This document shows, piece by piece, positions 41,801-52,127 of a stretch of 64,000 bases of DNA. Each line of letters starts with the position of its first letter. The stretch's first letter is position 1. A program made the position numbers and the translations under genes. The notes beneath the pieces were generated by a model. That model had not been told where the DNA came from. It did not search any database and was given only the letters and a program-made list of their open reading frames with translations. This DNA is from Streptomyces sp. Sge12 (GTDB lineage: Bacteria > Actinomycetota > Actinomycetes > Streptomycetales > Streptomycetaceae): the NCBI RefSeq assembly GCF_002080455.1, contig NZ_CP020556.1, positions 1 through 64,000 of the forward strand, given 5' to 3'.

Positions 41801-41837
41801 CACAGGTTCCGCGGCGCTGGTGCGCGGAACCCGTGTG
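41801..41837 (-). terminator. Hairpin after the lamin-tail gene
   Basis: Arms GGTTCCGCG (41805-41813) and CGCGGAACC (41823-41831), extended by CACA/TGTG, immediately downstream of the minus-strand stop at 41845. Confidence 0.65.
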
Positions 41838-41844
41838 GTGGGGG

Positions 41845-42315
41845 TTAGCGGCGGCGGCCCCACGACTCGGTGTCGACGGTGCGGCCACGGTCGTCGCGCA
41901 GGATGGCGGTGTCGGAGCGGTTGTCCCAGACATAGTCGCGGCGGTCCTGGAAGAGATCGGTACGGGTGTCGCGGCCGTTGCCGGTGTGGATACGGATCGT
42001 GGCCCGGGAGCCGATGCGGACGTTGTCGAAGCGGTAGCGGTTGCCGTCGTTGTCACGCAGGGTCCAGCCCCGCAGGTTGATGGCGTCGCGGCTGGTGTTG
42101 GTGATCTCCACCCACTCGTTGTTCAGGGAGCGGTTGGAGCGGTCGTCGCGTCCGGGGCTGTCGGCCTGGACGCGGCTGATCTCCACCCGCGGGTGCCGCT
42201 GCTGGTGACGATCCCCGTCGTGCGCGGCCGCCGGCAGCGCCGCGGCGGAGACGATCGCGCCGGCCGCCAGGACGGTGGCGGCGATACGGCGGACGGAGGA
42301 AGAAGCAGAAGACAT
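41845..42315 (-). CDS. Secreted lamin-tail (LTD) domain protein
   Basis: 156 aa from ATG 42315. Residues 1-31 are a Sec signal peptide (SVRRIAATVLAAGAIVSAAALPAAA, cut after AHA/AAH-like site). The mature part has the lamin-tail beta-sandwich pattern: NEWVEITNTSRDAINLRGWTL, then NRYRFDNVRIGSRATIRIHTG, and RDYVWDNRSDTAILRDDRGR. Such domains are found on extracellular proteins and nucleases and may bind nucleic acid or surface material. No catalytic domain is attached. Upstream DNA holds the promoter; the next feature is the left end of the 9.4-kb transposon. Confidence 0.85.
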   Translation of the reverse strand: MSSASSSVRRIAATVLAAGAIVSAAALPAAAHDGDRHQQRHPRVEISRVQADSPGRDDRSNRSLNNEWVEITNTSRDAINLRGWTLRDNDGNRYRFDNVRIGSRATIRIHTGNGRDTRTDLFQDRRDYVWDNRSDTAILRDDRGRTVDTESWGRRR

Positions 42316-42728
42316 AGGTGGCGCCCCTCAAGAACAGCACCCCACCAGCCGAAACAGGTCGGTGGAAGCACTTGTCGAGATCGGCCCGGATGAGCCGAGG
42401 GCCACACTCTCGACCCGCCACGGACCCCGCCGCAGCCCCCGCCGACGCCGGTTACCAGACGTGGATATATCCGTCACAGTCGACTTCCGGATGCACGCAT
42501 TCCGCCCGAACGTGCCCCTGACATTCACTGACCGCTACACCCACCCGCCCCACAAACCGGACGCCGAGGCCGGCACGCTCCGGCGCACCACCGGGCGCAC
42601 TCCTCCGAAGCATCACCCGCCCGGACCAGTCGATCAAGTAACAGCCGTTCTGCGGAGTTCTTCGTACGCCAGTCCGTGATTCGCACGCACATCCCACCCT
42701 GTGGCAGGCCTCGCGTCCTCCGGGTGTG

Positions 42729-42759
42729 AGTAGTTGAGGTACAGGAAATCCCGGTGAGA
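42729..42759 (+). repeat. Left inverted repeat of the 9.4-kb transposon
   Basis: AGTAGTTGAGGTACAGGAAA and the next 11 bases equal the complement of 52128-52158. It lies 21 bases before the end of the serine recombinase gene. Confidence 0.85.
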
Positions 42760-42779
42760 TTGATCTTTCGGAGCTTCCC

Positions 42780-43868
42780 CTACCGGTCGCCGTTCCGGGC
42801 CTGCACGAGCAACTGCGCCACCAGGTCCTCAGAGCTGCTTTCGGCCTGGCGGGCCAGGTCGTCCAGCACCGTGCCGCCGTCGAGGACCTGGGCGGTGAGC
42901 CGTTCCATCAGCGCGGGGTCGGTACCGCTGCCGGGCCCGGGGATGCGGACGCGGCCCGGACGGCGGGGGCCGATGACCTGTGCATCGTCGGCCCCGGCAG
43001 CTCCTTCGGCCTCCGCGAGCGCGCGGTACAGGGAGGCGACTGAGGGGTGCTTGCCCGCGTTCTTGCCGGTCTTGATGGTGAGCTTGCCCGCGATCTCGGG
43101 GACGGGGATGCCGCGGTCCTTCAGTGCGCGGGCGAACAGGAGCGAGTCGTCGTCGATGACCTTGGGGCGTCCGCCGTGGTTGCCCTTAGCGGCGGCGGCC
43201 TGCTGGCCTTCGAGGGTCTTTTCGCGGATGTAGTTGCGGTCGAGCTGGGCGGCGACGGCGAGGACGGCGAAGAACATGGCGCCCATGCCGTTGGGGTCAT
43301 AGATGCCGGTGAGCGGGCCGGTGAGAAGTTCGAGCTGCACGCCGGCGTCCTGGAGCTGGCCGGAGAGGGTCATCAGCTCGGCGGCGTTGCGGGCGAGGCG
43401 CTTGAGTTCGTGGACCGTGAGGATGACCTCCTGGTCGGGGGCGGCCTCCTTGATGTCGTACGCGAGCTTGAGGGCCTTCTCCAGCTCGGGCCGGGTCTTG
43501 ATGCGGGTGGAGATCTTCTCGGAGAAGATCCGCTTGCAGACCGGTTCGAGCGCGGCGAGCTGGGAGGCGAGTTCCTGACCTGCGGTCGAGCAGCGGGCGT
43601 ACCCGATCCGGATCGGCTTGGCGGCCGCAGCAGTCGGTGCCGCCTCGACAGGCGGGCCTGCCTTCCACGGCCGCCCGGGACCGCGGTCCTCGGGGACGAG
43701 CACTTCCAGCTCCTCGCGGAGCGCGGGCACGAGGACGAAGCGAGCGGTGTGGTACTTCGTCGCGCACTTCCCGCTCCGGGTGCGGCACGGGCTCCCGGCC
43801 GGGGCTTCACACTTCGGACAGTCGTTTCGTTCTACCACATTTGCGGCTTGATCGGGCCTCAGGTCCAC
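42780..43868 (-). CDS. tnpR: Serine recombinase with N-terminal zinc finger (resolvase)
   Basis: 362 aa from ATG 43868. Residues 15-45 are a Cys-rich finger (CPKCEAPAGSPCRTRSGKC...YHTAR), found at the start of many actinomycete phage and transposon proteins. Residues 86-230 are the resolvase/invertase catalytic domain: nucleophile Ser94 in GYARCSTAGQ, then ELKRLARNAAELMTLSGQL and AAQLDRNYIREKTLEGQ (E-helix). A C-terminal helix-turn-helix (RGIPVPEIAGKLTIKTGKNA, HPSVASLYRALAEAE) and about 60 extra residues follow. Complete, probably the cointegrate resolvase of the 9.4-kb transposon, though its tail is longer than in classical TnpR. Confidence 0.85.
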   Translation of the reverse strand: MDLRPDQAANVVERNDCPKCEAPAGSPCRTRSGKCATKYHTARFVLVPALREELEVLVPEDRGPGRPWKAGPPVEAAPTAAAAKPIRIGYARCSTAGQELASQLAALEPVCKRIFSEKISTRIKTRPELEKALKLAYDIKEAAPDQEVILTVHELKRLARNAAELMTLSGQLQDAGVQLELLTGPLTGIYDPNGMGAMFFAVLAVAAQLDRNYIREKTLEGQQAAAAKGNHGGRPKVIDDDSLLFARALKDRGIPVPEIAGKLTIKTGKNAGKHPSVASLYRALAEAEGAAGADDAQVIGPRRPGRVRIPGPGSGTDPALMERLTAQVLDGGTVLDDLARQAESSSEDLVAQLLVQARNGDR

Positions 43869-43985
43869 CCGGGCAGTCTGTCAGAACTGTGTCGCACAAC
43901 ACGTGGGTTTTGAGAGGGGTTCTGCGAACAGCGACCTGCGGATTCGTGAGCGGCTCCGGGGTGCTCGCAGAACTCTCGTAACTGG
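43869..43985 (-). promoter_or_regulatory. Candidate resolution site (res) of the 9.4-kb transposon
   Basis: 117 bases between the cargo gene and the recombinase gene. It contains an exact inverted pair TTCTGCGA/TCGCAGAA and a further related CAGAACTG, all AT-richer than the surroundings. Tn3 res sites lie beside tnpR and consist of inverted resolvase-binding subsites. The assignment is by position and symmetry only. Confidence 0.35.
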
Positions 43986-46900
43986 TCATTTGTGAGAGTC
44001 GGGCTCGTCCGGGTTGGCCGCGAGCCAATCGCGGATTGTCTGCGCGTCCTGGATCCGGCCGAGCCCATCAAGCACGTCCGCCTGCAGACTGAGCACTGCA
44101 CGCAGAGGCTGGGTAAACCGGCTGGGCACCAACGCTACGAGCTTGCGGTAGATCTCCACCGCCTCGCTTGTCGCTCGCAACGCTCGGGAGAGATTCTGCT
44201 GCGTGCTGAGAAGCCAGGCCCAGACCGTCAGTGAGGTGGCGAGGTCGGGTTCGTACGCGGTGGGGTTGCCCGTCACCGGGTCGGCCAGCCGCCTGTGGAC
44301 CTCCACCGCTTCCTCGACGGCGTCCAGGGCCTCCGCCCGCCGCCCCACCCCCGACAGATAGATGCCGAGGTTGGACAGCGCGCGGGCGAGGTCGGGTTCG
44401 TACGCGGTGGGGTTGCCCGTCACCGGATCTCCACCGCCTCCTGCTCCGCGTCCAAGGCCTCCGCCCGCCGCCCCACCCCCGACAACTGGACGCCGAGGTT
44501 GGACAGCGCGCGGGCGAGGTCGGGTTCGTACGCGGTGGGGTTGCCCGTCACCGGATCGGCCAGCCGCCGGTAGACCTCCACCGCCTCCTCGACGGCGTCC
44601 AAGGCCTCCGCCCACCGCCCCACCCCCGACAGCCGGTTGCCGAGGTTGGACAGCGAGCGGGCGAGGTCGGGTTCGTACGCGGTGGGGTTGCCCGTCACCG
44701 GATCGGCCAGCCGCCGGTAGACCTCCACCGCCTCCTGCTCCGCGTCCAGGGCCTCCGCCCGCCGCCCCACCCCCGACAACTGGACGCCGAGGTTGGACAG
44801 CGAGCAGGCGAGGTCGGGTTCGTACGCGGTGGGGTTGCCCGTCACCGGATCGGCCAGCCGCCGGCAGACCTCCAATGCCTCCTCGACGGCGGCCAGGGCC
44901 TCCGCCCGCCGCCCCACCCCCGACAGCCGGGCGCCGAGGTTGGACAGCGCGCGGGCGAGGTCGGGTTCGTACGCGGTGGGGTTGCCCGTCACCGGATCGG
45001 CCAGCCGCCGGTAGACCTCCAATGCCTCCTCGACGGCGGCCAGGGCCTCCGCCCGCCGCCCCACCTCCGACAGCCGGTTGCCGAGGTTGGACAGCGAGCG
45101 GGCGAGGTCGGGTTCGTACGCGGTGGGGTTGCCCGTCACCGGATCGGCCAGCCGCCGCCGGATCTCCACCGCCTCCTGCTCCGCGTCCAGGGCCTCCGCC
45201 CGCCGCCCCACCCCCGACAACTGGACGCCGAGGTTGGACAGCGAGCCGGCGAGGTCGGGTTCGTACGCGGTGGGGTTGCCCGTCACCGGATCGGCCAGCC
45301 ACCGCCGGATCTCCACCGCTTCCTCGACGGCGTCCAGGGCCTCCGCCCGCCGCCCCACCTCCGACAGATGGTTGCCGAGGTTGGACAGCGAGGCGGCGAG
45401 GTCGGGTTCGTACGCGGTGGGGTTGCCCGTCACCGGATCGGCCAGCCGCCGGCAGACCTCCACCGCCTCCTCGACGGCGTCCACGGCCTCCGCCCACCGC
45501 CCCACCCCCGACAGATGGTTGCCGAGGTTGGACAGCGAGCCGGCGAGGTCGGGTTCGTACGCGGTGGGGTTGCCCGTCACCGGATCGGCCAGCCGCCGGT
45601 AGACCTCCACCGCCTCCTCGACGGCGTCCAAGGCCTCCGCCCACCGCCCCACCCCCGAAAGATGGACGCCGAGGTTGGACAGCGAGCCGGCGAGGTCGGG
45701 TTCGTACGCGGTGGGGTTGCCCGTCACCGAATCAGCCAGCCGCCGCCGGATCTCCACCGCCTCCTGCTCCGCGTCCAAGGCCTCCGCCCGCCGCCCCACC
45801 CCCGAAAGATGGTTGCCGAGGTTGGACAGCGAGGCGGCGAGGTCGGGTTCGTACGCGGTGGGGTTGCCCGTCACCGAATCAGCCAGCCGCCGCCGGATCT
45901 CCACCGCCTCCTGCTCCGCGTCCAAGGCCTCCGTCCGCCGCCCCACCTCCGACAGATGGCTGCCGAGGTTGGACAGCGAGCGGGCGAGGTCGGGTTCGTA
46001 CGCGGTGGGGTTGCCCGTCACCGGATCGGCCAGCCGCCGGTAGACCTCCACCGCCTCCTCGACGGCGTCCACGGCCTCCGCCCACCGCCCCACCCCCGAC
46101 AGATGGACGCCGAGGTTAAACAATGACGCGGCCAGGGCGGGTTCGTCCGCGGTCTGGTCGCGCAGGGCTTGCGTGAGGTCGGTGGTGAGTCGCAGCGCGA
46201 GGGCGGCGAGGACGTGGGAGGGGTAGGGCAGTGCAGCCGTCGCGTTCAGCAGGGCGTCGGGGTGGGGCGTGGTGGAGTCCAGGGCGGCGTCCAGGTTGTG
46301 GAGGACCAGCCTGCTGGTCTCGGTGCGCTGGGCGTTGTAGTGGGCGACGACCGCGCGGGCCAGGACGGTGATGAGCTGGGCTTGCTGGTCGGGGGCCGCG
46401 GCAGCCAGGAGCGCGGGCAGGGGCGTGCCGGGGCCGGTCAGGACGGTGGAGGCGTGGTACTCGGCAACGCGGTCGGGCTGGAGGGAGCCCCAGTAGGTGC
46501 GGTTGTCTGGGTCCGGGGGATACAGCGAGGCGAGCCACTGGGCCGCGGTCGGGGCGGTGTGGGGGGCCAGTCCGGGGACGGTCTCGGTCACGCGCAGTGC
46601 CTCGGTGTGGTCGGCGGCTCCGCAGACCGCGGCGACGGCCACCGCCCGCTCCAGGACCTTTGTCCCGGGACGTAGCTCGAAGGCAGGGGCGGCGGCGCTG
46701 CCTTCCCAGAAGCGTCCCTCATGTGTGAGGAGGACGGCTTCGGCGGGCTCCCCCGGAAGGGTGGGGGCTGGTGTGGGCCCGTGCTGCAGGAGGGTGGTGA
46801 GAGCGGTCATCTGCAGGGTGAGGGCGTTGGCGTAGCGGGGGTGGGCGATGTCGGCGGGGGGCCGAATGCCGGCGGCAAGGGCCGCCCAGTCGTACGTGGG

Positions 46901-48295
46901 CAGGGCGGGAACGTGGGACAGCAGACGGGCGAAGCCCGCCAGGGCGGCACCGAACGCTGCGGCACGGTCTTCGGATTCCGGCCCGGAGGGGAGCAGGGGC
47001 GCCAGCTCGGTGACCACCGTCGCGGTGAGGATGTCGGTGGTCTCGCGGCTGGTGCCGCTTAGGGAGTCGGTACGCCACTGGCCGTCGGAGCGGGCCAGGA
47101 GCAGCAGCCGCACGCGGTGGCGCGATTCCCGCAGGTGCTCGATGAGGTCGCGCAGGAGCCGGGGGCGGACCTCTGCGTAGTCGACGACGACCAGGAGAGG
47201 GAGGTCGGTGTCCAGGGTGGTGAAGTCGGGGATCCTACTGTCGGCGAGGTCGGAGCGCAGATGGCCGGTGATCCAGCCCTCGCCTCGCAGGGTGGCGGTG
47301 AGGTGGCGGGCGAGGCGGGTCTTGCCCTGGCCGCCGGGGCCGGTGACCGCCTGGGCGGACAGCGCCGGGGGGCCTTGCGTGCACCAGGCGTGGAGTTGGC
47401 GCAGGTCGTGGTCGCGGCCGTGGAAGGGGACGGCTTCGGTGTCGGCGCGCAGCAGCGCGGCGGGGGAGGTCAGGGCGCGGTCGCGGGCGGCGGGGGTGAG
47501 CAGGCGGGCGGGTTCGGCGGGCTCGAGTACCGGTGGCCAGCCGGGGGTGTGTTCGGCCACGACGGCGGTGAAACCGGGGTCGGCGAGGAGGGTCGAGGCG
47601 GGGGTGGCGGTGAGGATGGTGCCGCCGGCGGCCTTCAGGTCGTAGCGGGTGACACCGCATAACAGGCCGCCGGAGCGCCGGTCAGTCAGGACCGCGGCGC
47701 CGGACATGCCCGACCAGCCGGTCGTGGCGGAGTTCTGCTGCAGGTGGGGCCGTAGGACGGGGTCGGTGCTGGAGATCTCGTAGCGCCGGGCGAGGGAACC
47801 GCTGCCGGGGCTGATGTGCCCGTCGAACTGCTTGTCGTAACTGTGGCCAGTGTCGGGGGTGTGCTGCATGAGGGGGTAGCCGACCATGGTGACCGGGTGG
47901 CGGCGGTTGCCGATGAGGCGGCCCCAGCGCTGCGGCGGGCGGGTGGCGGTGTCCTGCAGGGAAGCGGGTACGGGCCAGGGGGTGCCGTCCTGGGCCGGTG
48001 TGTCGTCGATCTCGACCAGCACGGCGTCCACGGCGTCGTCCTTGCGGTACCAGCGGACGGTGGCCCGGAACTGCCGGCCCATGCCGTCGGCGGTGTCCTG
48101 TTCGCCTGCCGGGTCCGGGACGTACGGTGCCGGACGGCAGATCGTCACCGTGCCCGGTGCCGGGCGGGTCCCGTCGCCCAGGACGTGGGCGGCCGTCAGG
48201 ACCAGGCGCGGGGCCACCAGATAGCCCGAGCCGAAACCCGACTTCGGCCTGCCGGGTACAGACAGGCGCACCTGCACCAGCCGGTCGGGTTCCAA
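43986..48295 (-). pseudogene. Trypsin-like protease-STAND ATPase-TPR cargo gene, 19-base deletion
   Basis: From ATG 48295 the frame runs 1291 codons to 44420. Residues 1-215 are a trypsin-fold protease with His37 (TAAHVL), Asp90 (DAVDAVLVEID) and Ser198 (WSGMSGAA). Walker A is 319-326 (GPGGQGKT), and Walker B (LLVVVDYAE) follows. The C-terminal third has 49-residue TPR units. At 44427 the spacer between two GGATC copies (19 bases in the other repeats) is missing; this shifts the frame and stops translation at once. The remaining 140 codons (two TPRs and a unique end, RDWLAANPDEPDSHK) lie in another frame to 43986. The truncated protein may still work. It is the transposon cargo, preceded by trypco2. 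Confidence 0.8.
44280..46110 (-). repeat. Tandem 147-bp repeats encoding TPRs
   Basis: About twelve near-identical units of 147 bp, each encoding 49 residues of the type ADPVTGNPTAYEPDLAxSLS with NLGxxLSGVGRRAEALDA and EEAVEVYRRL. Variation is confined to a few codons (H/R/Q, V/N, EEA/QEA). One copy near 44427 has the 19-base deletion. The repeat length and consensus differ from the 138-bp array at 20433, so the two arrays expanded independently. Confidence 0.9.
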
Positions 48296-48343
48296 CGATC
48301 CGCCCCCTCTGTGTGTTCGCTCTGACGCCCGCCCCCGGGACTT

Positions 48344-48688
48344 CTAGCGCTGGTGTGAGACCTCGACGGGACCGCTGCCGTCGGCGTTGCGCGGGTTCAG
48401 CCGCACGGTCACCTTGTGGGTGGCCTTGTCGGTTTTCTCGTGCTTGCCGCCGAAGTTGACGACGCTGAAGCGCAGCCCGCCGTTGGCACCGTTGGTGCGG
48501 GCCAGTTCCATGCCGAGCTCCAGCGTGATCTCCCCCAGACCGAACCGGATCCCCTGGTCCCCCTCCCCGTTCGGGTCGGCGATGCGGTCCTGGGCCTCGG
48601 CGATCTGATCACGCAGAAGCGTGATCGCGTCCGCCAGGTCCAGCATGTCCCGCTCCGTGCTGTTGCTGTTGCTGTTGCTGTTGCCCAT
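48344..48688 (-). CDS. Trypsin-co-occurring protein (trypco2), transposon cargo
   Basis: 114 aa from ATG 48688, ribosome site AGAGGGGGG. After a Asn/Ser run made by a hexamer repeat (NSNSNSNS), the protein reads LDLADAITLLRDQIAEAQDR, IRFGLGEITLELGMEL and THKVTVRLNPRNADG, matching the helix, strand and strand pattern of trypco2. It ends 48 bases before the protease gene, the usual order. It is divergent in sequence from the 6012 and 17921 copies (about 25-30% by eye), so the cargo module has a separate origin from the chromosomal-type one. The hexamer repeat could vary in length. Confidence 0.75.
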   Translation of the reverse strand: MGNSNSNSNSTERDMLDLADAITLLRDQIAEAQDRIADPNGEGDQGIRFGLGEITLELGMELARTNGANGGLRFSVVNFGGKHEKTDKATHKVTVRLNPRNADGSGPVEVSHQR

Positions 48689-48895
48689 CACAGCCCCCCT
48701 CTCTCTGTCCGCCCGCCCCCGAAGGCGGGCACATGCGGTGTCACTCCCCAGCCGGCATGCGGCGAAACCGGCCCGGCCTACCGGGCGTGCCCCTGCACGA
48801 GTGGCGAACCGCTCGGCGAGGAGAACAAATGCAGATCACGCGCTCAAGATCACCACGCCGTGTCGGCTGCGCCTGCGGCAGCTGAACGGCCACGT

Positions 48896-51800
48896 TCACC
48901 CCTCTTCCGGCTCGTCCCCCTGTGCGGCATCGGGGTCGCGCAGCGGGCGCAGCCCCTGGCCGGGTCCGCTGGCCTTGATGTTGAACAGGTAGCGGCCCAG
49001 GAAGTTGATGTGTCGGTCCTTGAGCGGGGAGAGCCGGGCGACGTCCTCGTCCTTGGTGTCATGGCCTTCGGCGCGCAACTGTGCGACGGCGGCGTCCAGG
49101 TAGCGGGTGTTCCACAGGACGACGGCGTTGAGGACCAGGCCGAGGGCGGCCAGCTGGTCCTCCTGGCCCTCGCGGTACGCCTGGCGGATCTGGCCCCTGC
49201 CGCCGTGGCAGATCGCGCGGGCGAGCCGGTGGCGGGACTCCTGCACGGTCAGCTGCCGGTTCATCAGCCGGCGGTAGGTGTCGTCGACCGGATCGACCAG
49301 GGCGAGCAGGTGCATGGTCTTGTCGATCCGTCCGTACTCGGCGAACGCCGCCCCCAGCGGGGTCGGGTGGCCCTCACGGCCGAACATCCGCAGCAGGTCG
49401 TACGCCCGCACCTGGTTGGTGATGAGCGATCCCGCGACCCGGAGCATGTCGGGCCAGTGCGTCTCGATGCGCTTCAGGTTGACCTTGTTGCAGGCCACGG
49501 CCTCCAGCGGCCCGTACCCGCCGCCTGCGCTGTCGCCTTCGGGCAGGTCGGCCCGCCAGAACCGCTGATCGGCCAGGTCTCGAAAACGCGGGGCGAAGCG
49601 GAAACCGAGCATCTTGTACAGGCCGAAGGCCACGTCGGAGTACGAGGCGTTGTCGGTCGCGACCATCTCCGGCTTCACCCCGCCGTCGAGGTTCAGCAGC
49701 GTATCCAGGGTGTAGAGGCTGTCGCGCGGGGTGCCGCGTACGACCATCGCGCCGATCCCTGCCACCTGATCGTTGACGGCGTTGAGCCAGGTCACGCCCC
49801 GCTTGTAGCCGTAGTACTTGGGCGAGGGGCCGGTGTTGATGCTCTTGACCGGCACGACGAAGCGCAGGCCGTCGACGGAGGCGAGCAGTCCGCCGCCCCA
49901 CATCTGGGCCAGCTCGATGCGGGACTGGGCGGTGATGAGCGCGGCGTTCGCCGCGGCGATGGTGTCGGCGCGCAGGTAGTTCTGGTCGACGTGGGACAGA
50001 CGCGAGCGGGTCAGCGCCTTGTTCTCGGGGTCGGTGACCGGGGTCAGGCCGATGTTGCAGCTCTGTGAGACGAGCAGGGCCACCAGGGAGACGAGCAGGC
50101 CCTCCATGCGGGTGCGCCGGTCGGAGACGTGGCCGAAGGAGTCGAGGAAACCGGTCCATGAGTGGACCTCGAACAGCAGGTCCGGCAGATCAATGCGGGG
50201 CAGCATGGCCTCGGTGGTGGCCTTCAGCCACGTCAGCGTCTCCGGCTCACCCACTGCACCGAGCCTGTCCACGCTCAGCCGCGCACGTCCCCCGCCCTCC
50301 GGGACGACGATCTCCACCTTGGCCTCGGCGCCGGCCTCCTCCAGCCGGTGGGCCATCTGTCTCCAAGCCGCATCGAGTCCGCGGGTCAGCTGGGCCAGGT
50401 GCTCGCCGGCGTCCTCAGTCAGGGACAGGCCCGCCAGCACGTCCGCGCGCATCGCCTCCCACCGCGGACCGTCCAGCAGCCGGGCACGCGGGTCCGCCCA
50501 CCGGTTCGACGGAGCGGCGAACACGTCCCGCCGGTTCAGCGCCCGGTGCAGCTGCTCCAGCACGCACACCACGTACGCGTCCCGGTCGACCGCCCCCTGG
50601 GGCAGCTTGTTGTTCGAGAACACCGCCCGCTTCCACATCGCGGGCACCAGCTCGGCGTCGACCTCGCGGGGCAGCAGCGGCCGTTCCTTGACCCGTCGGC
50701 GCGAGAGCACGGGCAGGCGGCGTACCGCCTTCAGGGTGCGCCGCCCGGCCGGGGCGGCGCCCAGCGCGTCCGACTCGCCCAGCAGCGCCAGGAAGGGGCG
50801 CACGGTGTTGTAGCGCAGGGCCAGCTTCTCCCGCATCGCCGCCTCGGCCGACCCGTCGTCCTCCGGCACCAGGGCCTCGACGGTGGCGACGGCCCCGGCC
50901 ACGGCCGTGCGCGGCACGGCCTCCTCCACCGCCGCCCACAGCGCGGCCACATCCAGGTCCGCGTCGTGCCCGGCGACCAGGTCCAGCTCCTCGGTCAGGA
51001 TCTTCGACGCCTTCGCCAGGATGCGCGCCGCCTTCTCCAGCTGCGGCAGCATCGCAAGGCGCTCCCGCTCCGACGCCCTGCGCGCCAGACTGATCAGCCG
51101 GTTCGCCATCAGCACCGCGAACAGGTCCAGCGCGTCGTCGACCGCCTGCGCCTCCAACTGACGCACCACCGCCGTCAGCAAAGCCGTACGCCGCGGCTGC
51201 GGCGCCCGCTCGATCGTCTGCGCCTTGCTCAGCTGCCCGTACCGGGCCAGCGTGGACAGCCGGTTCACCGGCACTCGGGAGAGGTTCACCCGGCCCAGCG
51301 CGAACGCGGAGATCTCCTCCACCCGCTCCATCGCCCGCACCATCGCGGTCCCCGTCGACTTCACCGGCGGCGTACGAAGCCGCTCCAGCTCCGAGACCCG
51401 CTTGCCCTCCGGTACCTCCAGCAGCACGGCCAGCGCCGGCGCGAGCGCGGGATCGGCCCGGTCGGTGGCACGGGCCACCGCCTCGTACAGTCGCCGCTCG
51501 GCCACCGCGCGGGCCTCCGACACCTGCCGGGCCAGCACCGACACCCCGGGCAGCAGCACCCGGTTCTTCCGCAGCCACGTCACCGCGTGGTTGAACAGCG
51601 CCACCGGCCCCTCGGCATGCGTCCACGCCCGCCCGTACAGGAAGCCGCGGAACTCCCGCCCCCATTCGCGGTCGGTGAAGTTGCGGTATCCGAACCGCTC
51701 CTGGATCTGGCCCGCGTGCTCGTACACCGTCGAGCGCCGCTCGGCGTACCGCTTCACGCACGAGGCATCGTCGATTCCCAGCTGCCCGGCGAGGTACTCC

Positions 51801-52033
51801 ACGGCCTCCCACGGCACCGCAAGGGGGTCCTCACCGAGGAACCTGCCGACGTAGCGGACCGTGCAGATCTGTACCGCCATCCCCAGCCGGTGCGCGTCCG
51901 TGCGACGCAGCGCGATCAGGTCACGGTCGTCATCGTCGAGGAAGAAGAACCGCTCCAGCTCCGGGCGCGTGGGCACCTCGGTGAACGTCCCGTACGCCTC
52001 GGCCTGCTCATCAGTCAGAAACTCCACCGGCAC
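48896..52033 (-). CDS. tnpA: Tn3-family transposase TnpA, complete
   Basis: 1045 aa from GTG 52033 (VPVEFLTDEQAEAYGTF), the same start as the fragment at 59791. The N-terminal DNA-binding region and the DDE domain are intact: SVDGLRFVVPVKS (first Asp), VATDNASYSDVAFGL (second Asp), RIETHWPDMLRVAGSL (Glu), then RYLDAAVAQLRAEGHDTKDED near the C-terminus, the normal end of the family. It is only about 30% identical to the 11254 transposase. Together with the inverted repeats at 42729 and 52128 it should be able to mobilise the 9.4-kb unit. Confidence 0.9.
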   Translation of the reverse strand: MPVEFLTDEQAEAYGTFTEVPTRPELERFFFLDDDDRDLIALRRTDAHRLGMAVQICTVRYVGRFLGEDPLAVPWEAVEYLAGQLGIDDASCVKRYAERRSTVYEHAGQIQERFGYRNFTDREWGREFRGFLYGRAWTHAEGPVALFNHAVTWLRKNRVLLPGVSVLARQVSEARAVAERRLYEAVARATDRADPALAPALAVLLEVPEGKRVSELERLRTPPVKSTGTAMVRAMERVEEISAFALGRVNLSRVPVNRLSTLARYGQLSKAQTIERAPQPRRTALLTAVVRQLEAQAVDDALDLFAVLMANRLISLARRASERERLAMLPQLEKAARILAKASKILTEELDLVAGHDADLDVAALWAAVEEAVPRTAVAGAVATVEALVPEDDGSAEAAMREKLALRYNTVRPFLALLGESDALGAAPAGRRTLKAVRRLPVLSRRRVKERPLLPREVDAELVPAMWKRAVFSNNKLPQGAVDRDAYVVCVLEQLHRALNRRDVFAAPSNRWADPRARLLDGPRWEAMRADVLAGLSLTEDAGEHLAQLTRGLDAAWRQMAHRLEEAGAEAKVEIVVPEGGGRARLSVDRLGAVGEPETLTWLKATTEAMLPRIDLPDLLFEVHSWTGFLDSFGHVSDRRTRMEGLLVSLVALLVSQSCNIGLTPVTDPENKALTRSRLSHVDQNYLRADTIAAANAALITAQSRIELAQMWGGGLLASVDGLRFVVPVKSINTGPSPKYYGYKRGVTWLNAVNDQVAGIGAMVVRGTPRDSLYTLDTLLNLDGGVKPEMVATDNASYSDVAFGLYKMLGFRFAPRFRDLADQRFWRADLPEGDSAGGGYGPLEAVACNKVNLKRIETHWPDMLRVAGSLITNQVRAYDLLRMFGREGHPTPLGAAFAEYGRIDKTMHLLALVDPVDDTYRRLMNRQLTVQESRHRLARAICHGGRGQIRQAYREGQEDQLAALGLVLNAVVLWNTRYLDAAVAQLRAEGHDTKDEDVARLSPLKDRHINFLGRYLFNIKASGPGQGLRPLRDPDAAQGDEPEEG

Positions 52034-52127
52034 GAACCGGACCGTAGCCAGCACCGACGACCGTCCAGCGATCTTTCCGCGAACCCCAGCGGACTCTCCA
52101 GCCGACGTGCTAGCAGTTCATGATCGT

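Noticed and set aside
44280..46110. CRISPR array
   Set aside because: Repeats are 147 bp, contiguous, in frame and encode TPRs; there are no unique spacers between them and no cas genes in the window.
44231..46126. Long plus-strand frames of 585-631 codons
   Set aside because: Antisense of the 147-bp TPR repeats on the minus strand; composition is Pro/Arg-rich and no start signals exist.
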